Origin: Monomorium pharaonis
Taxonomy: Eukaryota; Arthropoda; Insecta; Hymenoptera; Formicidae
Assembly: GCF_013373865.1 (NCBI RefSeq)
Contig: NC_050477.1
Location: forward strand, 9,418,722 to 9,482,721
DNA: 64,000 nt
Direction: 5' to 3'
Under the pieces are notes generated by a model. It worked only from the letters and a program-made list of their open reading frames with translations, did not search any database and was not told the origin of the DNA. The translations under genes and the position numbers were made by a program. Below, piece by piece: positions 38,701 to 52,400 of the stretch; positions within the stretch are counted from its first letter, which is position 1; each line of letters opens with the position of its first letter.

Positions 38701-41700
38701 AAAATCGATTATTTGAAAATGGCTTAAGGGATGAACATTTAAATTCAATTTGGAAATTATAATCGACTTATATCAGACGTCATACCAAAGCGCTTGATGT
38801 TCATAAATGAAAATTCAAATAAGAGGGGATGAGGAAGAAGCTCAATTAGTACGTATTTTAATAATACGCAGGTGCAGCAATCGCGGAATCTCTTGCGTGC
38901 TAATCTAACGCTGGGCAGCTTTAAGTTAGACATCGCGACGGTATGGGCACAACCAGGTACAGGTTTACATTGTCCAGAGACCAGACGAGTCTAATGCTTG
39001 ATGTACACACTCGGAAACTTCCTTCTACGAAAGAGAAACTCACGTTAACGATCCAGAACAGATAGTATACACCGTAGTTCAAGTATAATTTACAAAATAT
39101 TGTGAAACTAATATACGTACTTGAAACGCAAACTATGCATTATTGATATTTAAAGAACGCAATTTAAAATATAATCTATAATTATCTAAATGAGAACCTT
39201 TTTGAAAATATAAAACAAAATATTAAAACGCAAACTAATCGTTTGCGCCTTGAAAACTTAGGTTCTTTACAAGTATCTAAAATATGCTGTCTGATCTTGA
39301 TGGCAAAAGTTTTTGTTACTATCTCGATTATCAAGCCAAACGGATATTTAAAAGATACTTCATTTTTTAAATCTTTTTTATTGCGCGCGGATCAAATTCT
39401 TAAGTGGTACATCTGGTATGAGACTCGGTATGCGACACTGGCAAGTGCACTTCATTTTATCGACAAATGTTTTCGATAAATAACGTCTCTATTACATCTC
39501 TGCACTCTGCCTGCGAGTTTCAAAAAGCCTCCGTGTTTGCAAGGAAGATCCTTTTGTGCGGTATAACTTGAAGGCAACTTGGAGAAACGTAGAAATTTGT
39601 TATGGCGCATTATACTTCTAACAAGAAAATCCCATCAGCCTCAGTCTCGTTTTTTAATTCTTCGTGGTTCTGTGTTATTTAAGATGTTCCCTGAAATTAC
39701 AAGCTCTCACGCTTCGTGACCTAAATAATCGCATGTTTAAAAAAATCTACTCGGACTTTTGTAGGAATTGTTCTTTCTTGTTGAACTTAATCGGCAAACT
39801 GTTGATTTTGACATCTCTTCCTTAAAAGTATCAATTAACTTTAAACAAATATATGTTTAACCTCATTTTATATGTTTAATTTCATTAATAGCAATATATG
39901 TACTATTTTATATGTAGTAGTAATCAACACATTCACATGTTGGTAGTATTGATGTTTTCATCTCTGTCGAGTTTGTCCCAATATATTTTTATATATTTTG
40001 TACTTTAAAGCTACATTTTTTCAAATTTACGTAATTTACATTTATTATATGCAAAAATATCGTTGCATTAAATGAGCAAGTATTTTACAATCATGATTTT
40101 AATGAATATACTGCTCTCCTGTGCATAAAGAGTTTGCGCAGGATTGCTCCTTTGTATATCCTATTTCATAAAGACCCCTACAAAACCAAGCTCTTATGGA
40201 CAACGAGATGCGTAATTAGCAGACACGCCCATTTGCAAATGAAGCCATACATTTAAAATCAAACATATTACAATCCTTCATGCCACAGAAATATCTATTC
40301 CGCCGATGCACACCTTTTTGAAACAATTTTTTAGCGTTGAAATCTAGCATTGTAATCCGTGATCGATCAACGCTTCGGAAGGAATTGTTAGGGAAAGCTG
40401 CGGATTGGGCCGGTGAAAAAAATATCAATCATCATTTGTTACGTTTGACATTTGTTGCGAGAACACACGCTCTATTTTTATCGCGAATCCTCCGCATGCT
40501 AGGCTTTTCACCTCTACGTATATGGATGTCTTTACGCATGCCATACATACCGTAAATGTGTACGTCCATGTTAATCCCGAACTACGCGTTCTCGCACACG
40601 CTAAAGTACTGTATTGCATAGGTAAAAATTTTACACCCGTATGATTACACCGAGGATAATCGCTTGTGAACGAATGAACTTTCGCTCCAATTACTCGCAT
40701 TGATTCTTTTCGGTCGGACTTGTTTGTATTGACAAAGAATCACATGTGAATACCTGCCTTAATAAAAAAAAATACAAACTGTGATCATAATAATATGCTT
40801 CTTTTTTTACTTGTTGTTAAGACAAGCATTTCAAAATTACGTTCCTTTGATTAAACAGATTATGAATGTAAAATCAATCTTTTTTGATAACTTTATAGAA
40901 TACTATGTTGTAATTTATTTTTATTATTGTAATTTTTATTATTAGATGTTTTAATAAAGTTTCAATAAAATTTATTAATGTAAAATATATTAATTCTATT
41001 TATATGAAATCTACACTTAAATTAAATTTATATTTGCCTTTTTAAGAGTAAAATACTAAGCATCGCAAACAATATCATATAATATACATATGTTACGTTG
41101 GTTACTTTGATACTCTAATCGATGCTTTAATAAACCCGAATGAACTAATAACATACCAAGGCTAAAGGTCTCGAGTAAAATATCGATTACATCGTTATAA
41201 AGGTATAACGTAATCCTATGCTGTTTAATTGCATTAAGGTTGCATAATACGCGGGTGTTCGTTCAATACTGTTATCAGATTTTTTGTTTATTTATGAAAT
41301 ATAAACGAGTGCTTTAAATTAATACATTTATACAAATGATAATTGCGCTCATTTGATAACGTATAACGACCGTCGATTTTAATTGATATCTTTATTTATC
41401 TAAGCGCGTGATTCGAATATAGTTAAAACTATAATGCGTGAGTGAGGCGCGTGATTTTCGGATAAATCCATCGAGCATTTTTAAAAGAGGTAATAAAAAT
41501 AAATGTTTGAATGTATGGCAGAAAGTCGTTTAAATGACTCTGATTGTCAAATTTAAATTGCACTTCTCCAAAGAAATAAATACACAAAGATACACGGAAT
41601 ATTGAAAAACTGCAATTCTCTCAGCTGTTTTATGCTCTAAATATAAACAAAGCTTTCTGATTGCTTTTTGCAGATCTCTTTTTTCAATTCTTAGCTTATT

Positions 41701-44700
41701 CTCTCTGTCTGTATTTTAACTGTTTGATGATTGTAAACTGTAAATTAAAAATGAGAGAGTTTACCCGGAAAAACGGATGAAAAGCGTAATGCAAAAGTAA
41801 TGGCAGGTTAAGAAAGGTATTAATATTAAAATTATATATTTTTATTGTTTTATTTTAATTTTAACATTATAATTTTTTTAAACAAAACTTTACATCTGTT
41901 TATATATTTTTAAAATGTTCTTTTTTTAAAAGATACAAAATATCAAATTTTTAAATTAAATTATTTCTCTCAAAATGTCACTGTATTTCATGCCGCTTTT
42001 TAAGGTAAACTCATTACTCTTCTCGTTAATTATAAACTCCTTCCCTTTTTTAACAAGCATCGTATATCATTAGTTCGACGTCAATTAATTTTATCTCTAG
42101 ATCATCAATTCTACCATAAATGGGCCCTGCTTACCGATCCGGATGACGTTGCTGGTGGACCCAAGGGCTATCTAAAATGCGACATAAGCGTTATTGGCAA
42201 AGGCGATACCGTAAAAATACCTCCGAAAAGTGAAAAGGACGAAGACGACATCGAGGGCAATCTCTTATTGCCAGACGGCGTGCCAATCGAGAGACAACGT
42301 GCGAAATTTGTGGTGAAGATTTACAGAGCTGACGGTTTGCCAAAAATGAACAGCAGCATTATGGCGAATGTGAAGAAGGCTTTCACGGGGGAAGTGAAGG
42401 ATCTGGTGGATCCATATGTTCAAGTGTCCTTTGCTGGTCTCAGTGTAAGCTCGATTCATTTTTACGAACTCAACTAATCAAGACGTTATTAAACAAATAT
42501 CTTACGCTAATTACCGCTGCATTTTTAAAGCAGAGATTAGCTTTACGATATTTAAACGTTGTATAAATAAAAGTGTTTTAAAATTTGTCAGAATCATTAA
42601 AAAATTAATAGTTGCTTATTTCCGCATAAAATTGTTGAATTGAGACATAATAACATTAAGTAGAGCGTCAATTATAATACATATGTCAATCCAGTTTTTT
42701 TTTTAATTTATGGCTACTCAGGGAAAAACAAGCGTGAAGAAGCATAGCTATGCTCCAGTATGGAACGAGCAGATAGTTTTTACCGAGATGTTTCCTCCTC
42801 TCTGTCAGAGGATAAAGATACAATTATGCGATAACGATCCGGTGCACGCCACCGTCATCGGTACACACTTCGTTGACCTGAAGCAGATCAGTAATGACGG
42901 TGAAAAGGGTTTCTTGCCGACTTTTGGTCCGGCGTTTATCCATCTTTATGGCAGCATCAGAGATTACAGTCTCATAGACGAGCATTCGACGTTGAATACC
43001 GGCTTAGGCGAGGGAATTTCATACAGAGCAAGGTTGTATAGCATTCTATTTTATATAATAAAATATAAACATTGTTGCATAAACAATATAATTAATTTTG
43101 TACGTTATTTAACAATTATATTTAATAAACTAATTATTAATTAATGAATTAATTATACTAACAATTAATAAATTATAATTATAAGTAATAGCTTGGGAAT
43201 TAATTAACGTAAAATCAAATAGAAAAAAATTAACGTAAAAGTATTGAATTTCAAATTATATTACATCCGTTTTTCAATTTGTTGTTCACGTTTAGGCTAC
43301 TGATAGCAATACGAACCGAGATTACCGATAACGTGGAAATGGCACCATCGGAAGTTGAAGTGGAACCGACGGTACCAGTCAACGAAACCGCTTACGCGAG
43401 AAACGAAGAGTTTTTCCTGTATGCCACGATCATGGATGCCACGATGATTGACAAGAAACTCGGCGATAAACCGATGTACTTTGAAATATCGATCGGAAAC
43501 GCGGGTAATGCTCTCGATGGTCATAATGAAAGTTTTAAGGTGAGAGATTTTATACGATCAACGGTACTCTCTTAAAACTTAAAAATGTTTTTAATGAAAA
43601 ACTTATCTTGAGATGTTTTACCTCGAAACACTTTTCACAAGTTATTTTTTATAAAATACTTTTCTTAAGGAAAAAAAAATTATTAAAACTTTGTAACAAT
43701 GTTGTCCGTCAAAAGTAGGAAACACGTTTTTCTCTCGTTACAGATGTTCGAGACAGGATCGAAGAGTGGAACGAGCGGTGAAGAGGAAGAGCTGCAGGAA
43801 GTACTTGCTGGATCCTGGCAAAGTACCACGCCGGCTAGTAAACCGATGACGCATGATAAGATTTATTACTTCTTGCCATACTGGGACGACAAACCATGCC
43901 TTCATGTAAGAAGCACATGGCCGGATTACAGACGTAGAATGTACAACAGCAATATTATCGGCAAGATCGTCGATAAATTGGTAAGTTTTTAAGATAATTA
44001 ATTAAAACTATTCTTTTAATTTTAATCGGTTTTTTCATCATTTTTTTAAAATTATATTCCATCAAATTAATTAAACAATCAAAACTTATTTATTATAGTA
44101 TCATTACAAAATAATAAATATTGATTAAGTTTTCAATTAAATTTAACACGCAAATATAAAGAATTTTTTAAAATATAAATATAAAACGTATAACAATAGT
44201 ACATTAATATAAAGTTTTACTATTTTCATCTTCAGATAGATACTAATAATGTGGCCAATCCAAAAATATTTATTTATTTGTCAGAATCATTTAGGAATAC
44301 ATTTATCTAAATTGGATATCTCTATCCTCTCGAGAGCATTAGATTCTTAACGGAATTGCTATCTGACCGAGATGAAGAGATCACAGCGACCTCAATTTAG
44401 TGGATTTACATAAAACCAATAAAATCTTTTCTTCGTATTCCCACTAGGAGGAAGGATTGGCGGAGGTGCAATTGCACTTGGAAGATTCGACATGCGAAAA
44501 GCTTTTAAAATCTACCCTCGAGGAACTCAGCGCGAACTGTAACCGATATGTTAGTATTAGCAAGTCTAGTGTGACTGGTCCAGGTGTCGGAAAAACGAAG
44601 CTGGACAAGGAGCGTACAAAATTGTGCCAGCGGGAAGTGGAGAATATTGGGATCCTGGCACGCAACCTCAAGGCCCTCGTGACTAAGAGCAGCTTCAAGG

Positions 44701-46431
44701 AAAGATTAAAGACAGCTCATAATTATCTGCAGAAATTGAAGTTTCTCGTCGAGGATGTCAGTAGTAGTTGTTTTTTAACTGTCGCCATATCGCGTATAAG
44801 CTCCACGAAATGGAACAGCTTGATCTCTCTTTTAGCCGCAAGACTCCCTGCCGGACGTGTTCATCTGGGTGATCAGCTCCGGGAGACGAGTGGCGTACCA
44901 GAGGATACCGGGTCGTGAACTGATCTACTCGGTCGTCGACGAGGAATGTGGCCGACATTGCGGGAAAGTGCAGACTATGTTTCTCAAGGTAAGTATGTAT
45001 AAATATATATGAGCATAAAAATGTCTCTCTTTTAAGCTTTGCATATATGTAGCTTTTATATAGTTTATGTACTACATATAAATATTACAGTTTAATGTAC
45101 TAGCTGATTACTAGAAACATTAATGTATGGTTACACATCAATGCGTAATAAACTAAATTGAATTAAATTCAATATATACGTCTGAAGTTAAATTAATAAG
45201 ACGTAGAAATAATTTAAAAATAACATAAACATTTGACGTTGACATTTGACGAATTTAAACCGTATTCTCGCGTAGAATTTTAAGTAGAATCTATGTACAG
45301 CTTCCAGGCAAAAAGAGATTCGGACCTTCGGGATGGGCGATCCAAACGAAATTGCAGATCTACATGTGGCTAGGAATACTGAAGCACAAGAAATACTTTA
45401 TTCAAGGTTTACCGAAAGGATACGAGATCAGGCACGAGTTGAGAAACGTAGACAGGCCTCGTGCGTTACCGCCTACTGTAATTCACTACGTTCAAAAGCA
45501 CGTACGTATTATCTAGAAAGTTGCACCGCTCACCGAATAAATGAGTAATACTGTCATTCCGAATTATTCGCCAGAAATTTCAACTGAGAGCCCACATGTA
45601 CCAAGCGAGATCGCTGATAGGCAGCGATGCGTCTGGTCTCTCGGACCCATTTGCAAGAGTGATTTGCGGTGAATTTTGCAAGTGCACTCAGGTGATTGAC
45701 GAAACTCTTAGCCCAACATGGGACGAACTGCTGCTGTTCGATGATATTTTAATTTACGGCACCGCTGAGGAAATCAAGAAAGATCCACCCACCATTGTCA
45801 TTGAGCTGTTTGATCAGGATAAAGTGGTAAGTCAAATAGTCTTCATTTAATCATATTATCTCTATTCCTTCTATCTCTACAGATAATTTCTGTGTACTAT
45901 TTTACTTTTTAAGCATTACGTTTATTTACTTGTTAAAATTTGTCTATCGAAATAACAAGCAGATTTTTTAAAGCGTGACTTTTATGTGCTCCAAAACTTG
46001 AAATTCAAAAATGTTTCCATAAATCAATGAAAGATTTTAGTTTTAATCAGATTCGCACAATTTAAATAAAATTATAATGGCACATTATATGGAAACATTA
46101 GAAGTTAAAATGAATTATCGCTTCTATGATTCCGTAATCGTTCTTTTTACAGAGTCATATAATATCTATGGACATAAAACTGCATGAGGGCTCTGCTTTG
46201 ACAGTTTGTATAAAACATATTGACATTTATACGATGCCGGATGACACGACGCACATCACACGACACCCGCACCGGAAACACACATAACATACGTTCAGCA
46301 TGGCACTTGTTATCTATGTGTTAGGATAGGTAAAGCGGCAAAACTTGCGCGATATCAGAATTCACGAACTCGGAATTTCGAGGACTACAAGTTTCCAAGT
46401 CGTGAAATTGCTGCAATAGTCAATGAAGAGT

Positions 46432-46468
<37 letters not shown>

Positions 46469-49400
46469 CACAACTGCAAATGACTTTTGCGTAGGACTTG
46501 GTTCCCTTTCCCTTACTCGGTTTCATATTATTATGGTAAATAGATACATCTCTACTTATTACCTAATACTAATATTTCCATGATGAAGACGCGAGCTTAC
46601 GTCACATATTATTAGAAAGAGAAATATAGATATATTTAGTAATAACATTAATTTCTTGAGAAGAGACTTAGAAATTAAATATTTTTAAAAATTGTCGAAA
46701 AAACATTTATCATTATTTTATCATCGTTTCTTAATTAAGTTAAAATGTTTTTCTATTCCATAAAAACATTTTTCAATTATTGTATGATCTCTATAAGCGC
46801 AATAATAAAAAGAGCAATTTCTAAAGTAACATAGAAAAAGTTTGTAAATGCTATGCTACATTATATGAGTTTCGTTATAAACATATATATATCATTAATT
46901 AATAACATTTAACTTGTTAAAAACCGATTATTTGCTAAATAAATTTTAGAAGAAGACAATTCTAGCACTTTGATAATTCTAATATTTTTTTCTTAACTAG
47001 TTCAGATTGCGCTATGTATCCCTCTCTTTTACAAATCCCAGATTTCACCATTTTGCACTTCTTCATAATGCCCATAAATATTCTAATCATAAGTAAATCT
47101 GTTAAATTTTAGACAATAAATGTTCCCCTCTATATACACATTCCCTTTACACAGCTTCCTCGCATCCTCGTAGCCACATGGTCGATCAGTGTATCTGTTC
47201 AGATATATTAAAATTTTTCTTTATAATTTCAGGGAAAATCGGAATACATCGGTCGAGCAATTGCACGACCTCATGTCAAACTCGCCGCCGATCCTTACAC
47301 TCCGCCGCAATATCCACCATCCTTGGAATGGTACGAAGTTACTAGAGGAGCCTCGAGGGCTGGCGAACTTCTGGCAGTCTTTGAATTGTTGGAGTATCCC
47401 TCTACTAAAGATTATGGCTTTCCTACTTTGCCGGATCCCAAAGATTCCAGCAGCGGATCCCAGGCTCCGGGTTCTGGTCAGGACCAAGGCCCAATTCTTC
47501 CTGTGCCCGTAGGAATTCGACCTACTTTATCAAAATATCGGTAACGTTATTAATTTTTCGTTGTTGTTTATTTTAAAATTCTTTGCATTTTTTTAAAATT
47601 AATTTTTTAAATAAGATTTTTAGAAAGATATAATATTTTAATAATTATATTTAAAGAAAAATTAAATATTTTAAAAAGAATTTAGTCCATGTAATTAATT
47701 AATTTGTAGAACTTTTATTTAAAGAATGAGATCTATTTCTCTAGTAAATTATTTTTACATAACTATAAACAATTTAAGACTGTTGAAAAATCTGAAAAGC
47801 CCCATATTTACTGTAGTTTGTTAGATTTTATATTAATTATACATTGTAACTGTATGTTATTTAAATAAAAGAAAAATATACTTATCATTCAAAAATATAC
47901 ATAAAAGAATTAATATGTTATAATAAATAAATTTATCGTTATAGCACCCTTAATTAATAGTATTGGCTTTTAGAATCGAGGTACTCTTTTGGGGATTGCG
48001 AGATTTGAAAAGAATCCATCTATTAACTGTCGATAAACCCCGTGTGGATGTTGAATGCGCTGGCCACATTCTTTATTCGTCCGTCATAGCAAATGCGAAG
48101 AAAAATCCGAATTTTAATATGCCGATCAAATTTATGGAATTGGAGCTTCCAGAACAAGAGCTGTATCGACCGCCATTGACTATAAGAGCGGTGGATTGTC
48201 GAAGTTTTGGCAGATATACCCTTGTCGGTACACACACCATCAATTCAATTCACAAGTATATGTACTACCCTTTAACTAAGAGGGCAAAGGACGCTCAGGA
48301 GAGAAAGAAGAGTTTGTATCAGTTACAATGCACGGGTAATTACACAAAAGTGATACGTAATTAATCAATCGATTAATTGTGAGACACTTTGAAATTGCTT
48401 TATAAATCTTATAAAGCTTACAATTATACAATTTAATAGAATTTTACGAATAGAATAAATGGAGAGTTATACAATTTGACATATAACATAATTAAATTTT
48501 AACATAATCAAAATAATAATATAGTTCTATTACTGAAAAACATGACAAATATTTTAATTATAATTAACAAAAATAATTACTTTATAATAAATTGTATCAT
48601 TATAATAATTTATTTGCTTCTTAGTTATAAAAGTTGAATTCAATAATTAAGTTAAAAGATTTAGTGCTGCTTGCAAATTTATATTCCCAGCATTTTAATT
48701 TAAAACTTAATTATTGCAGCTCTTGATTCATCTAAATCGAAACTTCAACAAACGTTACCTGAATCGATGAATGATTTGGAAGCTAACAACGGAGATACCA
48801 TCATCACTCTCGGATTCGAATTAATAGGTGGTCCTACAAAAAAAGACAAAACGGAGCAGAACTTACGTAGAAAGCATAGTTTGGCTAATGACAACAACAT
48901 AAGTGCGTTTTAAAAAATTACAAAAATTTAATAAAAAGATCAAATGCATTTATTTGATTAAGATAAAGATATCGGTTAAAATATTGATATTTGTTAATGT
49001 ATATTAAATATGTATTTAAGTTTACACACGTATATAAACACATCCTTATACTGTTATACAATAAAATTATTATGCTACTGTCAAGAGAAGAATTGTTACA
49101 TTAACAATTAAATTTATTATCAATTTGTATTTTTATCAATTTGAATTATATAAATACTTTTGATAACTTTTTTAATTAATAAATTTAAATTTAAATAATG
49201 TGTGTGAACCAAATCTTTAAATATATTTTTAGGTGATGTAGGCGCATCAGAGGACGGCGATGGCTGTCAAGATTGGTGGACAAAGTACTTCGCATCTGTA
49301 GAAACGATGATCGAGGAGAACAAAGAATTGCGCAAAGAGAAATTTATTTTTCAGAACCAACCAAACGGAACATTACCGATGCTCTTTGACGAAGCTGTTG

Positions 49401-52400
49401 CACAAAATCAACTGGCTGTCTCGGGCGATAAAAATCCCGGAATTAATCCTACGAAAAGGCTGTTTGGTTTGAAATCACCAACAAACGCAGTGAAATTCGT
49501 CTCGAGAGTTAGTCCCAAACAAACCCAATATAAGTACAACAAGATCGCTCTACTAAAAGTATATCCCGGAGAGCTGGAGGCGCAGCCCGAATTTGAACAG
49601 TTTAAGGAATGGCTGCACACTTTCGAATTGTACCGAGGCAAAAAGACCGGTGACGAAACCGAGGATGAGTCAAGAATTGTCGGCAACTTCAAGGGCGCAC
49701 TGAAGGTCTATAAGTGGCCGTTGCCTAAGGATCTGGTAGATCACACCGTAATGGGTTTTGATCCACAGTACGGATTCTTCCAGGGTGTTCCATCGAACGA
49801 ACCTATTCACGTTCTGGTACGGGTATACATCGTTAAAGCTAATGATCTCCATCCTAGCGATTTGAATGGGAAAGCGGATCCCTATGTGGTCTTGCAATTG
49901 GGAGGCAAGAGAATTAGCGATAAGGAGAATTACGTGTCGAAACAATTGAATCCTGTCTTCGGAAAGTATGTGTTTTATGTCATAGCATTATAATAAATAA
50001 TCGCATAATTCTTTTATAATTAAAGATTTTATTTTAATAGTTCGTAGACTTGGCTTCAATTTGAAAAAAAAAAAAATTCTTTAATTGAAATTTTGACTTC
50101 TATTAAATTATGTTCTGGATTCTGCATAGCTAATAAATTAGAAATTATATCTTTTTTTTAATATCATAATTTTTATATTCAGATATAACTTTTTTTAAAA
50201 TATTTTCTTAAAAGAAAATTATGATGTGTAAAATATGAACTTTGCATATAAAATACAAAAGTTTATTAACTTTTATATTTTATTTTGTATTTTATTCTTG
50301 TTAAAACATCGTTGTCTGTGTGTATTTTGAATCAATTTTAAAACATTCAAGATGTTTCGAGATCGAGGCAACGTTTCCGCAGGATTCTCTGCTCACGGTG
50401 CAAGTCCTAGATTGGGATTTGGTCGGAACAGATGACTTGATCGGCGAAACCAAAATCGATTTGGAAAATCGCTTCTACAGTAGACATCGAGCTACATGCG
50501 GTCTCGCGAAGAAATACGACGAGTGAGTTTATATACAACGAGTAGAGTTACATTACGTTGTGCATAGCAAATGAGATCTTTCCGGCAATGAAACAAATTG
50601 TGTCACGCAATTCAGTAATTTAACAACAAAACTCTTTTATCACATCAACACTATTTATTTAAAACTAGTAAATCCATAAAAGATTTTTAACAAAGACTAA
50701 TAATTGTTTTTTAATTGCAATCTCTTTTGTCTGACACGCATTCACATTAAAAGCTCATTAAAAAAATATATATACTGTGAGTTTCTGCTTGATATAATTT
50801 TGTACGCTATTACTTTCACACTAAGGCATACCATTAGACTATATTGTGGAAAGTAACGTATTGTAGGTTTTAAATTAACATGTTGGATAAAAATCAAATG
50901 CAAGAACACAAGTAAATTCCAAAGTACAAGGTTAATTGGACGTTATCTCTGTTCTAGATCTGGGTACAATAAATGGAGAGATGCAATGAAACCGACTCAG
51001 ATACTCTTGAAGCTATGTAAAGATGGTAAAATCGATGGGCCAATGTATTCTCATGGACGCGTTACAATCGGCAGAAAAACATTTTCTCTTTCAAACGAAG
51101 ACATGGAATATTATGTGCATACTAAGGGTATGTGAAAAGATTGAAATGAAAGAATACTATCTCTTAAGTATAATTAATACTTATTTCAACCTTTTAATAT
51201 ACATAATTTATTTAGTTTTTAAATATGTAAGATTGATATAAATACCTTCTTGCGTAAAAATTACTCTTTTAGGAATGGAAGAACATCTCGCCTTAGCAGT
51301 TCTTCATCAATGGAACGCCTTTCCGCGAATTGGTTGTGCTCTAGTACCTGAGCATGTTGAAACTCGACCGCTTTATAATCCTGAGAAACCTGGAATTGAA
51401 CAGGGAAAATTAGAAATGTGGGTGGACATGTTTCCAATGGATATGCCCTCGCCTGGGCCACCCATCGATATTTCACCGAGAAAACCCAAGAGTTATGAAT
51501 TGAGAATTATCATATGGAATACAGACGACGTCGTTCTGGAAGATGATGCATTTTTCACCGGCGAAAAGATGAGTGACATTTATGTAAAAGGGTAAATATA
51601 GACTTTTAAAAATACATTTTTTATCAAACTTTTTAAATATAATAATTAAACAAAATTTAATTACTTATTTATCTATTATTAATTATTAATTTTAATTATT
51701 ATTAATGATAATTACAATTCTTAGCTTTTCGTTATTATAAAATACTAGCTATGCCCTGCCACGCGTTGCTGTGGCTCTCTATTCTTATGCTGTTTTTTTT
51801 TTAATTTTCTTTGCTTTCGTTGTTTAACTTTCAAGACTTTTTATTTTATTTTTGAATAAGCATTTATCTATCTTTAATAAATCTAATATTCATTTATTCA
51901 CGTACTTCTAACTTTTTTTTCTAAAAGCTGCCATGGATTTAGAAATCCATTCAAAAGACTGTTTTAAATACGTTCCTTTTTTTCAATAAAATAACAGCCA
52001 TCTTTATTTTTCTTATTACCTTAATTTAAACACAATAGAAACATTCTTCGCAAAGAGACCTCTCCCGGTCTCTCCCGTCTCTTTCCGTCTCTCCTGGTCT
52101 CTACCCGTCTCTCCCCGTCTCTCTCGGTCTCTCCCCGTCGCTCCCGGTCTCTCCCCGTCTCTCCCGGTCTCTCCCCGTCTCTCCCGGTCTCTCCGCGTCT
52201 CTGCCGGTCTCTCCCCGTCTCTCCCGGTCTCTTCTCGTCTCTCACGGTCTCTCCCCGTCTCTCCCGGTCTCTCCCCGTCTCAATGTGTCAAAATTTCAAT
52301 AATATTAATAAAAAACTATTTTTTACACTTAAATTATGGCCATCATTTTTGAAACACACGGTATTTCCAAAATCAGACCCCATAAGAATACTCCCGCTTA

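Noticed and set aside
40216..40700. Minus-strand ORFs in otoferlin intron 8
   Set aside because: No recognisable protein family and no supporting exon chain.
44757..44918. Read-through extension of the otoferlin exon ending at 44756
   Set aside because: The extra residues have no ferlin similarity. Splicing out 44757-44835 restores LVED-PQDSLPDVFIW in phase.
52021..52245. Minus-strand ORF with Arg/Gly/Glu/Asp repeats
   Set aside because: It is the translation of a CT-rich minisatellite and lies in an otoferlin intron.
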